Source: Candidatus Zixiibacteriota bacterium (lineage in GTDB: Bacteria > RBG-13-66-14 > B26-G2 > WVWN01). Taken from it: DNA of 64,000 nt. Shown here one piece after another: positions 33,539 to 41,695 of the stretch (position 1 is the first letter of the stretch; every line of letters begins with the position of its first letter). Made by a program: the position numbers and the translations under genes. Location: contig JAUWLW010000010.1 in NCBI GenBank assembly GCA_030613505.1, forward strand, positions 3,367 through 67,366, read 5' to 3'. Under the pieces are notes generated by a model, which was given only the letters and a program-made list of their open reading frames with translations, did not search any database and was not told the DNA's origin.

Positions 33539-34432
33539 TCACGCGCCGGTTTCTTTATACCTGAAAAGTACCCGCGTCAATTTGTGCGCGCCGAAGAGTA
33601 AGGAGACCAAGGCCGCGGCCGCGGCCACCGTCGCCAAACCCAAAACGGCGCGTGAAGCGTACGAATGCCCCGCGGCGCGGGCCAGCGCCGGCGTCGGCCC
33701 CAACACGCCGCCGTAGGACGGCACCCAAGGCGCGACGCCCGCGGCGAGGACTACCGCCGTGACGGCTAACAAAAAGCCGCCGCGCCACGACCGCGGCGCC
33801 CAACGCTCGAGCCGGCCGTCGCCGCGGTAGCGCCGACTCAAGGCCAAGGTGTATCCCCAAGCCGCCAACACCCCTTCGGCCGCCGCCAGCGCCAAACCGG
33901 CCGTGATTACGCGCCACGCGACGTCCGTCGCGACCGGCCCGCAGGCCGGTAAAACCGCCAAATACGTCAACGCGACGACGAGCGCGCCGGCGCCGCCGAC
34001 GGCGAAGGTTAAAACGTAACCCGCGGCCTCGGAGACGAAGACGCGCTTCAACCTCGAGTACAACCACCAGACCAGCCAGGGCGCCACTGCGGCGTGCGCC
34101 AATAGATTCGCGCCCAACGCGGCCCAATCTACGTAGGGCGCGACCAGGCCGAGGGCGAGCGTCGCCGCGCAAAGACAGCAGACGGCCACCTCCACGCCGA
34201 AGACGATTACGACCAGGCCGACGGCGACGACGGTGCCGCCGAAGAGCGCTTCGCCGTGCAGCGGAAACTCCAACAGCCGCAACGCCGCAACCAACGCCGC
34301 GGCACCGACGAACGCCGACAAACCAACGTCGGAACGGCGCAGGCGAACGAGCGCCGCAGCCAACGACGCCGCCACGGCAAGCCAACCGACGGCGCCGAGC
34401 CAGGCCGGAACTGTTCCTATCGATAAATACAT
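33539..34432 (-). CDS. Polytopic membrane protein, distantly CbiM-like
   Basis: 297 residues with about eight membrane segments. The stretch Leu-Glu-Phe-Pro-Leu-His-Gly-Glu-Ala-Leu-Phe-Gly-Gly near 53-65, followed by Leu-Gly-Ala-Asn-Leu-Leu-Ala-His-Ala-Ala-Val-Ala-Pro at about 105-117, mirrors the CbiM order Asn-Phe-Pro-Val-x-Gly...Gly-His-Leu-x-Gly-Gly and Leu-Gly-Ala-Asn-x-x-Asn-Met. CbiM is the substrate-binding subunit of cobalt/nickel ECF transporters. The metal-binding N-terminus Met-His-Ile-Pro-Asp is replaced by Met-Tyr-Leu-Ser-Ile, so metal transport is doubtful. Its ATG directly follows the TAA of the heptosyltransferase gene. Confidence 0.5.
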   Translation of the reverse strand: MYLSIGTVPAWLGAVGWLAVAASLAAALVRLRRSDVGLSAFVGAAALVAALRLLEFPLHGEALFGGTVVAVGLVVIVFGVEVAVCCLCAATLALGLVAPYVDWAALGANLLAHAAVAPWLVWWLYSRLKRVFVSEAAGYVLTFAVGGAGALVVALTYLAVLPACGPVATDVAWRVITAGLALAAAEGVLAAWGYTLALSRRYRGDGRLERWAPRSWRGGFLLAVTAVVLAAGVAPWVPSYGGVLGPTPALARAAGHSYASRAVLGLATVAAAAALVSLLFGAHKLTRVLFRYKETGA

Positions 34433-35626
34433 TTACGAGTCTACGCCTTCCAAAAGCTCCGCCGCGGCCTTGACGACCGCCCCGGGCGTTATGGCCTCCA
34501 TACAATAATGCCGGTCCTGGAAGCACCGGGCCGATTTGCAGCCGCGGCAGGGCGCGTCGCCGACAACCGCCCGGTGCGGCACGCCGAGCGGCGCCCACAT
34601 CGCCGCATCGCCCGGGCCGTAAAGGGCGACGACCGGCGTACCCATGGTGGAGGCTATGTGGACCGGCGCGGTATCGAGCGTGACGACCAAATCCGCCGCC
34701 GCTACCAACGCGCACGTCTCGAGCAGCGAGAGCCCTACGGCCGAGGCCGCGACGTTGGACCCGATCTCTCGGGCGACGGCCGCGGCCTCCTCCCCCTCGC
34801 CCGGGCCGCCCGTGATGCCTATGGCCTTTACTCCCCGCCTTGCCAGCTCGCGGCCTACTTCGAGCCAGTTTTCGCGCCGCCATAGATACGACGGATTGGC
34901 GGCGCCGGGGTGCACAAGGACGAACGGCTCCGGCCGCTCCGCCCACGCGTCGCGTACGAAGGCCGCGGCGGCTTCGCGCGCCGCCGCGCCGGGCTCAAGC
35001 GGCGGATACGACCGGGGCGCGGCCGCTTCCGGTTCGACCAGGCGGAGCCATATGGCCGCGGCGTGTATCTCGGGAGTCGCGGCGTCGTACGAGAACGCCG
35101 GGACGTTGGCCCTGGGCGGCGGGGCCCGACGGTCCGTCAGCGCCGTCCCCCGCGCGGCGTAGTCGTAACCGACTATTTCCCCGGCGCCGGCGAGCCACGC
35201 CAGGTACGGCGACCACCGGTCCGGGACGAGGACGTACCCGCGCGCCGCGCCGAACCCCCTCGCCTCGCGGGCGGCTCGACGGAAGGCCGACAAGCCGGCC
35301 CCCGCGACGACGACGCGGTCCACCAGGGGGTCGGACTCGCACAGCGGAGCGAGCGCGGGTTGGCACACCACCGCCAGCTCGGCGTCGGGGAATTCATTTC
35401 GGATGGCGGCGAGCGCGGGCCTGGCGACGAGCGTATCGCCGATGCGCAGAATACGCTCCACCGCCAAGACGCGGCCTTCGCGCGCGGCGCGGTTGCGAGG
35501 CCACGGCCGCGCCAACGCGAACAACGGCCGGAACGCGCGCCACGCAACGCCTTCGACGGCGCGGCGGGCGTTGAACCTTCTGGTGTATCGCGCTATGCGG
35601 GAGGAAAGACTCGGCGGCGGCGTCAT
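34433..35626 (-). CDS. GT9-family (ADP-heptose-type) glycosyltransferase
   Basis: 397 residues. GT-B fold: the N-terminal half starts Arg-Ile-Leu-Arg-Ile-Gly-Asp-Thr-Leu-Val-Ala-Arg-Pro-Ala-Leu, like the Gly-Asp motif of WaaC/WaaF. The C-terminal half has Val-His-Pro-Gly-Ala and Thr-Leu-Asp-Thr-Ala-Pro-Val-His-Ile-Ala-Ser, then Tyr-Gly-Pro-Gly-Asp. Heptosyltransferases add sugars to the inner core of lipopolysaccharide at the cytoplasmic face. A Cys-Arg-Gly-Cys-Lys-Ser-Ala-Arg-Cys cluster near residue 358 is typical of the family end. It is coupled without a gap to the CbiM-like gene. Confidence 0.9.
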   Translation of the reverse strand: MTPPPSLSSRIARYTRRFNARRAVEGVAWRAFRPLFALARPWPRNRAAREGRVLAVERILRIGDTLVARPALAAIRNEFPDAELAVVCQPALAPLCESDPLVDRVVVAGAGLSAFRRAAREARGFGAARGYVLVPDRWSPYLAWLAGAGEIVGYDYAARGTALTDRRAPPPRANVPAFSYDAATPEIHAAAIWLRLVEPEAAAPRSYPPLEPGAAAREAAAAFVRDAWAERPEPFVLVHPGAANPSYLWRRENWLEVGRELARRGVKAIGITGGPGEGEEAAAVAREIGSNVAASAVGLSLLETCALVAAADLVVTLDTAPVHIASTMGTPVVALYGPGDAAMWAPLGVPHRAVVGDAPCRGCKSARCFQDRHYCMEAITPGAVVKAAAELLEGVDS

Positions 35627-35746
35627 TTGCCTTGGCGCGGACGATGAAATCTACCCGTTAAAGAGCGGCCTTGCGGCACGCGGGGGGGACCGAGCACCAA
35701 GGCTCGTATCCCTTAAAACCGATACCGCGACTGCGTCGGGGCCGAC

Positions 35747-36238
35747 TTACTCCAGGATGTACCCGGCGCGCTCCAAAGCCGACTCGAGCTCGGTGAAGCC
35801 GGAATCGAGGAAAGTGCCCGCGGCGTTGTAGTCCTGTACGCCGCCGTTGAAGGTCTTGACGTAGTTGCGTTGGATGCCGGAGCCGCAGCGGCTCAGCGCC
35901 GTCATGTAAAGGTTGAACGCGCCGGCGATAAGTTTGTGCGATCCGTCGAAGCCCTCGGGGACCGCCATGGCGCCCATCTCATCCGCCAGGTTGCCCAAAT
36001 CGTTGATTATCACCTCGAGCTTCCAGGAGAGTTTATCGCGTTCATCCTGGTCGAGGTCGCTGCCGGGCCAGACTACGTAAGGTTGCGCTTCGACGAGTTT
36101 GGCGTTGAACCGGGCGGTGATATCCTGGACGGTGTCCGAATAAGCCAGTACGGGGTCGTCGCCCGTTTGGCCTACCGCGGCGCCCGCGGCGAGCGCCGCG
36201 CCTGCGAGAATCAAAAAAGGACTACGTAACATATCCAC
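35747..36238 (-). CDS. Exported helical protein of unknown function
   Basis: 163 residues. Signal peptide about 1-23 (ending Ala-Ala-Val-Gly-Gln). The mature part is mostly helical and acidic, with one Cys near residue 118. No family is recognised. A plausible promoter (36273-36301) precedes it, divergent from the DNA glycosylase. No terminator was seen between it and the heptosyltransferase gene. Confidence 0.65.
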   Translation of the reverse strand: MDMLRSPFLILAGAALAAGAAVGQTGDDPVLAYSDTVQDITARFNAKLVEAQPYVVWPGSDLDQDERDKLSWKLEVIINDLGNLADEMGAMAVPEGFDGSHKLIAGAFNLYMTALSRCGSGIQRNYVKTFNGGVQDYNAAGTFLDSGFTELESALERAGYILE

Positions 36239-36272
36239 CTACCCCTCGGAAACTTGTCGCGTCCACGCCCTG

Positions 36273-36301
36273 ATTTTACTTGATATCGGACGCGAGAGCA
36301 A
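36273..36301 (-). promoter_or_regulatory. Probable promoter of the exported helical protein gene
   Basis: Minus-strand TTGCTC (36296-36301), a 17-base spacer and TAAAAT (36273-36278). Confidence 0.5.
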
Positions 36302-36342
36302 GGATAATCCTCGCCGTAACGATTTACGCGTTTAAAAGGAAC

Positions 36343-37023
36343 TTGGCCGATACCGGAGAGATTTTACGGGAGATATTCGGCGCGCTCGACGCCGCGTACG
36401 GCGACCAGCGTTGGTGGCCCGGCGATACGCCCTTCGAGGTCGCGGTAGGCGCCATCCTCACGCAGAACACCGCGTGGGCTAACGTCGAGAAGGCGATCGC
36501 CAACCTCAAACGCGCCGGCCTGCTCGAGCCGGCGGCACTCGCCCGTCTGTCGGCATCCGAAATCGCGCCGTTGATAAAACCGGCCGGTTATTATAACGTC
36601 AAGGCCCGACGGTTGCGCGCTTTCCTCGACTTCCTCGGCCGCGAATACGAGGGCGACGTCGCGGCTATGGCCCGAGAGGAATTGCCGACGGTTCGGCCCA
36701 AATTGCTCGCGGTGCGCGGCGTAGGGCCGGAGACGGCCGACTCCATCCTGCTCTACGCCTGCGGCCTGCCGACATTCGTGGTGGACGCTTATACCCACCG
36801 AATACTCCACCGCCACGGCCTGGCCGACGAGGCCGCCACCTACGACGAGTTGAAAGAGCTGTTCGAGGCCAACGTCGAGGCCGACGTCGCGTCATATAAA
36901 CAGTACCACGCGCTGTTGGTGCGCGTAGGCCGCGAACGGTGCCGCCGCGGAGAACCGCACTGCGACGGTTGCCCGTTGGAAGGTTTGAACGCACCGTACG
37001 GGGGAACGGGCGGTTTTTCGTAA
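36343..37023 (+). CDS. MagIII-like DNA glycosylase (endonuclease III superfamily)
   Basis: About 226 residues from TTG 36343; a longer frame opens at 36280, but it overlaps the divergent promoter and adds no conserved sequence. The HhH-GPD fold shows Ile-Leu-Thr-Gln-Asn-Thr-Ala-Trp-Ala-Asn-Val and the hairpin Val-Arg-Gly-Val-Gly-Pro-Glu-Thr-Ala-Asp. The catalytic Asp is kept (Val-Val-Asp-Ala-Tyr-Thr-His), but the lyase Lys of endonuclease III is Glu here. This suggests a monofunctional glycosylase for alkylated bases. The C-terminal iron-sulfur motif reads Cys-x6-Cys-x2-Cys and lacks the fourth Cys. It acts in base excision repair. Confidence 0.85.
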   Translation: MADTGEILREIFGALDAAYGDQRWWPGDTPFEVAVGAILTQNTAWANVEKAIANLKRAGLLEPAALARLSASEIAPLIKPAGYYNVKARRLRAFLDFLGREYEGDVAAMAREELPTVRPKLLAVRGVGPETADSILLYACGLPTFVVDAYTHRILHRHGLADEAATYDELKELFEANVEADVASYKQYHALLVRVGRERCRRGEPHCDGCPLEGLNAPYGGTGGFS

Positions 37024-37039
37024 GGAGGCGACGCGGGCC

Positions 37040-37993
37040 TTAAGCGTCCGCGGAATATATAACGCGACGGCCGCCGGCGTCGTCCTCCACGACCAGGGCG
37101 CCGTCGTCGGTCAAATCGACCGCGGTCCCGGCGACGCCGGTGCCGGCGATGCGGATGCGGCGGCCCAACGTAACGTTGCGGTCGCGCCATGCCTCCACGA
37201 CGACGCCCGGGCCCGCTTCGAGCCAGCGCTCGAGCCATCGATCCAAAGCATTCAGCACGGCGGCCGCCAACGCATTTCGGTCGGTGCTCGTGGCGCCCGC
37301 CATGACGAGGGACGTCGCGGGATAAAGGACGCGGGGAGGAAAATCGTAAGGGCATTGAAAGACGTTTAGGCCGACGCCCAAAACGACAACGTCCGGTTCG
37401 CCGTACGATTCGGCCAGGATGCCGGCCAGCTTCGCGCCCTCCCAAACGAGGTCGTTGGGCCACTTCAGCTCGACGGCCAATCCGGCGACGGTCGTTATCG
37501 CGTCGGCGACGGCGACGCCGGCCGTCAGCGGTAAAAGCGCAAACGCGGGCGGGAGTTGCTTTTTTTCGAGGATAATCGACGCGTAAAGGCCGAGGCGGAG
37601 CGGCGACGCCCAGCGGCGGCCGTACCTGCCGCGCCCGGCGATCTGCTCCTCGGCTATCGCCGCGACGCCGTGGCCTCCGCCTTCGCCGGCGAGCTCCCGC
37701 GCCTTCGCCATCGTGCTCGTAACGGCGTCGAAAACGAATAGCGCGCTCCCCACCCGGCCTTCGACCCGGGCGGTTATGGCGCCCGCGTCCAACGGCGGCG
37801 GCAGCTCGCGGCGGTAACCGCTCCGCGCGTCGCCCGAAACCATAGCGCCCGAGGCTCTGAGCGCCTCGACCGCGGCGACCACGTCGTCGGCCTCGAGGGA
37901 CGAGGCCGCGGCGAGTTCGGCGGCGGAAGCCGGCGCCGCAGTCGGTAAAATGTCGTAAAGAAGGCGGAGCTTCTCGTGCGTCTCGCCAACCAC
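37040..37993 (-). CDS. birA: Bifunctional biotin-protein ligase / transcriptional repressor BirA
   Basis: 317 residues. An N-terminal winged helix at about 5-60 precedes the ligase domain, as in class II BirA proteins that also repress biotin genes. The biotinyl-AMP loop Gly-Arg-Gly-Arg-Tyr-Gly-Arg-Arg-Trp is at about 145, followed by Leu-Lys-Trp-Pro-Asn-Asp-Leu-Val near 198 and the small C-terminal SH3-like domain. It joins biotin to carboxylase carrier proteins, for which the carrier at 61666-62181 in this window is a natural substrate. Divergent from mazG across about 45 bases. Confidence 0.95.
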   Translation of the reverse strand: MVGETHEKLRLLYDILPTAAPASAAELAAASSLEADDVVAAVEALRASGAMVSGDARSGYRRELPPPLDAGAITARVEGRVGSALFVFDAVTSTMAKARELAGEGGGHGVAAIAEEQIAGRGRYGRRWASPLRLGLYASIILEKKQLPPAFALLPLTAGVAVADAITTVAGLAVELKWPNDLVWEGAKLAGILAESYGEPDVVVLGVGLNVFQCPYDFPPRVLYPATSLVMAGATSTDRNALAAAVLNALDRWLERWLEAGPGVVVEAWRDRNVTLGRRIRIAGTGVAGTAVDLTDDGALVVEDDAGGRRVIYSADA

Positions 37994-38039
37994 GTTGGAA
38001 TACTAAGCTAAAACGGCTGCCCCGTCAAGGCGGTGGATT

Positions 38040-38798
38040 ATGGAAGATAAGCTGAAGGAATTGTGGGAGGTCGTCGTGCGGTTGCGGTCCGAGTGCCCCT
38101 GGGACCGCGAGCAAACGCACGAATCGATGCGCCGCTTCCTCATCGAGGAGGCGTACGAAGCCGTAGAGGCGATCTCGGAAAAGGACGACCGGGCGCTCAA
38201 AGAAGAGCTCGGCGACATATTGCTACACGTCTTCTTCCACGCTCGCATGGCCGAGGAGCGCGGCGCCTTCGGCGTCGAGGCCGTCGCCGACCACATCATC
38301 GAGAAGTTGACGCGCCGCCATCCCCACGTCTTCGGCGACGCGGAGGTCTCAGGCGCGGCGGAAGTAGTCACGAATTGGGAAACGATAAAGGGTCGCGAGG
38401 AAAGCGGCCGGCGGCTCCTCGACGGCATTCCGAAAAGCCTTCCCGCTTTGCTCCGCGCGTGGCGCATCCAGGACCGCGCACGCTCGGTGGGTTTCGAGTG
38501 GGAGGACGCGCGGGGCGTGTTGGATAAAATCGAAGAAGAGGTGGCGGAGTTGAAACGGGAACTCGGGCGCCGCGACCGCGAACGCCTGCGCGCCGAGATG
38601 GGCGACCTCTTCTTCTCGCTGATTAACCTATGCCGCTATTTAGACCTCGACCCGGGCGAAGCCCTGAACGTGACGAACAACGAGTTCGTGAGGCGCTTCC
38701 ACGCCGTGCAGGCCGCGTTGGCCGACGAGGGGCTCGAGCTGGCGGACGCCACGCTCCAGCAGATGGAGGAGAAGTGGCAGGCGGCTAAACGGAATTAG
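38040..38798 (+). CDS. mazG: Nucleoside triphosphate pyrophosphohydrolase MazG
   Basis: 252 residues with two MazG units, as in the E. coli-type enzyme. Unit 1 (about 8-110) begins Cys-Pro-Trp-Asp-Arg-Glu-Gln-Thr-His and has the metal site Glu-Glu-Ala-Tyr-Glu. Unit 2 (about 150-245) has Glu-Glu-Val-Ala-Glu-Leu and Glu-Met-Gly-Asp-Leu. It cleaves noncanonical NTPs and (p)ppGpp-related pools to monophosphates. ATG 38040 is divergent from birA. Confidence 0.95.
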   Translation: MEDKLKELWEVVVRLRSECPWDREQTHESMRRFLIEEAYEAVEAISEKDDRALKEELGDILLHVFFHARMAEERGAFGVEAVADHIIEKLTRRHPHVFGDAEVSGAAEVVTNWETIKGREESGRRLLDGIPKSLPALLRAWRIQDRARSVGFEWEDARGVLDKIEEEVAELKRELGRRDRERLRAEMGDLFFSLINLCRYLDLDPGEALNVTNNEFVRRFHAVQAALADEGLELADATLQQMEEKWQAAKRN

Positions 38799-38823
38799 GA
38801 GCCGCGCAAAAAGTTACGGTCGG

Positions 38824-38848
38824 TAACCCCCCGGAAGGCGGGTTTTTT
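38824..38848 (+). terminator. Probable terminator of mazG
   Basis: CCCCCCG / GAAG loop / GCGGG with mismatch, followed by TTTTTT, about 30 bases past the stop. Confidence 0.55.
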
Positions 38849-38864
38849 CGCGGGGGCGCCCTGA

Positions 38865-39524
38865 CTAGTCCTCGACGGTAGCCGGCGCTTCCCCCGAGCC
38901 GCCGACCGTAAGGACCCGGACGCGCTCGATGACGTCGCCCTGTTCGATGGCGTCGACGACGTCCATACCGGTCACGACGACGCCGAAGACGCAGAAGTCG
39001 GGGTCGAGGCGAAGCGCATCCGATTTCAGAATAAAGAACTGCGTCGGGCTCGTATCGCCGTAAATCATTTCACCCGTGTTCTCGTCGCGCTTCGCCAGCC
39101 GGGCCATAGACACCGCGCCGCGCACGCATTTGCGTACGTCGGGTTCTGTCTCAAGGGATATGTCCGGGTTCTCCCGGCCCACCAGCGTCGCGTCGCCGGC
39201 CTGAACGACGAAGTCCGGAACGACGCGGTGGAAGACGATGCCGTCGTAAAAACCATCCTCGACGAGGGCGATGAAGTTACCCGCCGTCTTGGGCGTCTCG
39301 TCCACCAGGAGTTGTACCTCGACGGCCCCGCCGTCGGTTAGCTCCATCACGGCGACCTTCGTCCCGGCCGGAAGCTCCCGCGCCGCGGCGGAGAGCTCGA
39401 GCGGCATCTCTTCCTCCTCGAATCGCACGGCCACGGCGTCTTCGCCGTACACTTCGACCGCAGCGAACGCCAGGGCGGGCGCAAGCACGGCAGCCGCCGC
39501 GCCCAGATAAAAAAGAATTCTCAT
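38865..39524 (-). CDS. Exported cyclophilin-type peptidyl-prolyl isomerase
   Basis: 219 residues from ATG 39524, chosen because AAGGAG lies 6 bases upstream; a longer frame begins at 39542. Signal peptide about 1-21. The cyclophilin domain has Thr-Ala-Gly-Asn-Phe-Ile-Ala-Leu-Val, Tyr-Asp-Gly-Ile-Val-Phe-His-Arg-Val, Phe-Val-Val-Gln-Ala-Gly-Asp and Ser-Pro-Thr-Gln-Phe-Phe-Ile, including the catalytic Arg after Phe-His. It would speed proline isomerisation of proteins in the periplasm. A paralogue sits 128 bases upstream on the same strand. Confidence 0.92.
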   Translation of the reverse strand: MRILFYLGAAAAVLAPALAFAAVEVYGEDAVAVRFEEEEMPLELSAAARELPAGTKVAVMELTDGGAVEVQLLVDETPKTAGNFIALVEDGFYDGIVFHRVVPDFVVQAGDATLVGRENPDISLETEPDVRKCVRGAVSMARLAKRDENTGEMIYGDTSPTQFFILKSDALRLDPDFCVFGVVVTGMDVVDAIEQGDVIERVRVLTVGGSGEAPATVED

Positions 39525-39652
39525 CGTCTTACTCCTTACCATTTAGGATGCGTTTTTTACGAAAACAACACAATCCCAAAAAGGGTGCCTTGCCCACCGT
39601 CGAATTCGAAACCCGCCTCGCAGCGGGTTCGGCATTAGGCCGGCGCGGCCGC

Positions 39653-40324
39653 CTATTCCGTCTCGGCCGCGGCCTCCTCGGCGGGTAGTCCCTCGCCGAC
39701 CTTCAATACGCGTATGCGCTTTATCACGTCGTCCTTCTGGGTATTATCCACGACGTCCATACCGGTAACCACTATGCCGAAGACGCAGAAGTCCGGGTCG
39801 AGGTGGAGCGAGTCGCCGGTGAGGATGAAGAACTGCGTCGGGCTCGTAGCGCCGTACTCCGTCGAGCCTGGAACTGCGGCGCGGGCCATAGATACCGCGC
39901 CCCGTATACACTTACGCTTGTCGGGCTCGGCCGAGATCACTATCTCCGGGTTCTCACGCCCCACGAGCGTCGCGTCGCCCGCTTGCGCCACGAAACCGCG
40001 TTCGACGCGGTGGAAGGGAATGCCGTCGTAGAACCGGTCTTCGACCAGCTTGATGAAGTTGCCCGCCGTCTTGGGGGTCTCTTTGGTCAGAAGCTCGATC
40101 TCGATTACGCCTTCCTCGGTCTCTATCACCGCCACCTCCGCCCCGGGCGGGAGCTTCTGCGCTTCCGCGGACAACGTGAGGGGCGTTTCCGGCGCTTCGA
40201 CGGCCGCGACGGTCTCGGCGGTCTCGGCCGTCGCCGGCTCCTCGACTTTCTTCCGACATCCCGCAAAAGCCGCCGCCAACACTATAACAATCGCGGCCAA
40301 GACAACGTAGTTAAAATACTTCAT
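39653..40324 (-). CDS. Lipoprotein cyclophilin-type peptidyl-prolyl isomerase
   Basis: 223 residues. The signal ends in a lipobox (Ala-Phe-Ala-Gly-Cys, Cys23), then a Glu/Ala-rich linker to about residue 50. The cyclophilin domain matches the downstream paralogue closely, with Phe-His-Arg-Val-Glu and Gln-Ala-Gly-Asp-Ala-Thr-Leu-Val-Gly-Arg-Glu-Asn-Pro intact. The pair arose by tandem duplication, one copy soluble and one lipid-anchored. A weak hairpin (about 39612-39632, ACCCGC/GCGGGT) lies between them. Confidence 0.92.
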   Translation of the reverse strand: MKYFNYVVLAAIVIVLAAAFAGCRKKVEEPATAETAETVAAVEAPETPLTLSAEAQKLPPGAEVAVIETEEGVIEIELLTKETPKTAGNFIKLVEDRFYDGIPFHRVERGFVAQAGDATLVGRENPEIVISAEPDKRKCIRGAVSMARAAVPGSTEYGATSPTQFFILTGDSLHLDPDFCVFGIVVTGMDVVDNTQKDDVIKRIRVLKVGEGLPAEEAAAETE

Positions 40325-40369
40325 AATAATAACCTCCTGTTTGGGAAACCCTTTCCGTCTGTGACTAAG

Positions 40370-40398
40370 AATATATATAAAGACCCCCGTTTTGTCCA
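40370..40398 (-). promoter_or_regulatory. Promoter of the lipoprotein cyclophilin gene
   Basis: Minus-strand TGGACA (40393-40398), a 17-base spacer and TATATT (40370-40375). AGGAGG precedes ATG 40324. Confidence 0.65.
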
Positions 40399-40500
40399 GT
40401 TTGAAAAATTCGAATACTATAAATTCGCTTGACGCCGGGGAACAATTATAATAAAGATAATCAAACGTAATAACCCCTCGAACGGGTACGTGAGGCCGAA

Positions 40501-41364
40501 TTGGCGATTAGTAAAAAATATCAGGCGATTCTCTTCGCCCTCGCGATAATGGCCGCCGCCACTTTCCTGAGCTGGCGTTGGCCGCTACCGGTACCGCGCC
40601 TCCTGTTGGCCGGGCCGGCGGTCGCGCTCGTTTGGTTATCGTTCGCCTCCGGGTACGTAGACTCGAGTTTGGGAATGGGCTACGGCGTCACTCTCACTCC
40701 TATACTACTTATCCTCGGTTACCATCCGCTCGACGTCATCCCCGCGGTCTTAGTTTCCCAAATCGGCAACAACCTCGTCGCCTCCGTAGCACACCACACC
40801 ATAGGCAACGTGGACCTAAGGCCCGGCGGCCGGGCGTTTTGGATTACCGTCGCTATCGGGATTTCTTCGACGATCGGTACCGTAGGCGCGGCGTTTCTCG
40901 CGCTCCGGCTGCCCGAAAATATCCTCGAGGCCTGGATCGGCATCCTGGTTTTCTTCATAGGCGTCATCACACTGGCATCCTACGGCAGGCATCTTAAGTT
41001 CACTTGGGCGAAGATGGTATCCCTCGGCGCTTTCGCGGGCTTCAACAAGGGGACTACGGGCGGCGGCTACGGGCCGGTCGTAACAGGCGGCCAGTTACTC
41101 TGCGGCGTACCCGCCGCCAACGCCGTCGCGATAACGCAACTCGCGGAAACGTTCGCTTGTTTTGGCGGCGCGGCGACGTTCTTCCTGGTGAGCACCGCTT
41201 TTAGCTGGCGGCTCGCGCCGTTTATGGCCGTGGGCGCCCTGGCCGCGGTGCCCTTCTCGGCTTTGACGGTCCGCGTCCTGAAACCCGTCCAGCTCAAAAT
41301 CTCGGTCGGCGTGCTGACGTCGGCCTTAGGTATGCTCCTGCTGCTAAAATTGTTCGTGTACTAA
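40501..41364 (+). CDS. TauE/SafE-family permease, copy 1
   Basis: 287 residues, TTG start, eight or so membrane segments. Family marks are Ser-Ser-Leu-Gly-Met-Gly-Tyr-Gly-Val-Thr-Leu-Thr-Pro near 57-68 and Gly-Gly-Tyr-Gly-Pro-Val-Val-Thr-Gly-Gly-Gln near 188-198. TauE/SafE proteins export sulfite, sulfoacetate or other organosulfur anions. It resembles the protein at 47661-48542 over its whole length, and the two flank the ferritin-like / two-component block. The cyclophilin pair lies divergent to the left. Confidence 0.88.
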   Translation: MAISKKYQAILFALAIMAAATFLSWRWPLPVPRLLLAGPAVALVWLSFASGYVDSSLGMGYGVTLTPILLILGYHPLDVIPAVLVSQIGNNLVASVAHHTIGNVDLRPGGRAFWITVAIGISSTIGTVGAAFLALRLPENILEAWIGILVFFIGVITLASYGRHLKFTWAKMVSLGAFAGFNKGTTGGGYGPVVTGGQLLCGVPAANAVAITQLAETFACFGGAATFFLVSTAFSWRLAPFMAVGALAAVPFSALTVRVLKPVQLKISVGVLTSALGMLLLLKLFVY

Positions 41365-41510
41365 AAAACTTCCGGGGTGAACTTTACGCTTGTTTTTCGG
41401 GGGAGGCGGGTCGAGGACGGTTCTATTTAGGCGGCTCCGCGCCTTAATAGGTAGGCGTAAAAAAGGAGAACCCTCGAAAGCCGAAGTTTGGATCGCAGGC
41501 CGGCGCGAAG

Positions 41511-41621
41511 TTAAGGGCGCCACCTGCCCTTATGCCGTCTCGTCGACTTCGCGACTTCCTTTGAGATAACCAAAACCAACGAAGTCACGCAAAGCATTAT
41601 TACCGTCATCACGCAAGCCAT
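41511..41621 (-). CDS. Possible 36-residue single-span membrane protein
   Basis: ATG 41621 is preceded at 5 bases by GAGGGG. The product has one hydrophobic helix at about 4-19 (Met-Thr-Val-Ile-Met-Leu-Cys-Val-Thr-Ser-Leu-Val) and a basic tail ending Arg-Arg-His-Lys-Gly-Arg-Trp-Arg-Pro. It lies 74 bases beyond the third ferritin-like gene on the same strand and could be the last gene of that operon. Evidence is limited to the ribosome site and composition. The rest of the 41365-41695 spacer shows nothing else. Confidence 0.4.
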   Translation of the reverse strand: MACVMTVIMLCVTSLVLVISKEVAKSTRRHKGRWRP

Positions 41622-41695
41622 CTTAACCCCTCGCAAGAAGGTACGCGTTAAACTGTCGCGGTATGAACTATGCCCGCGAGGAGCTTATTTCAGCC

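Noticed and set aside
36280-36342. N-terminal 21 residues of the MagIII-like protein from TTG 36280
   Set aside because: They overlap the divergent promoter, lack a ribosome site and add nothing conserved.
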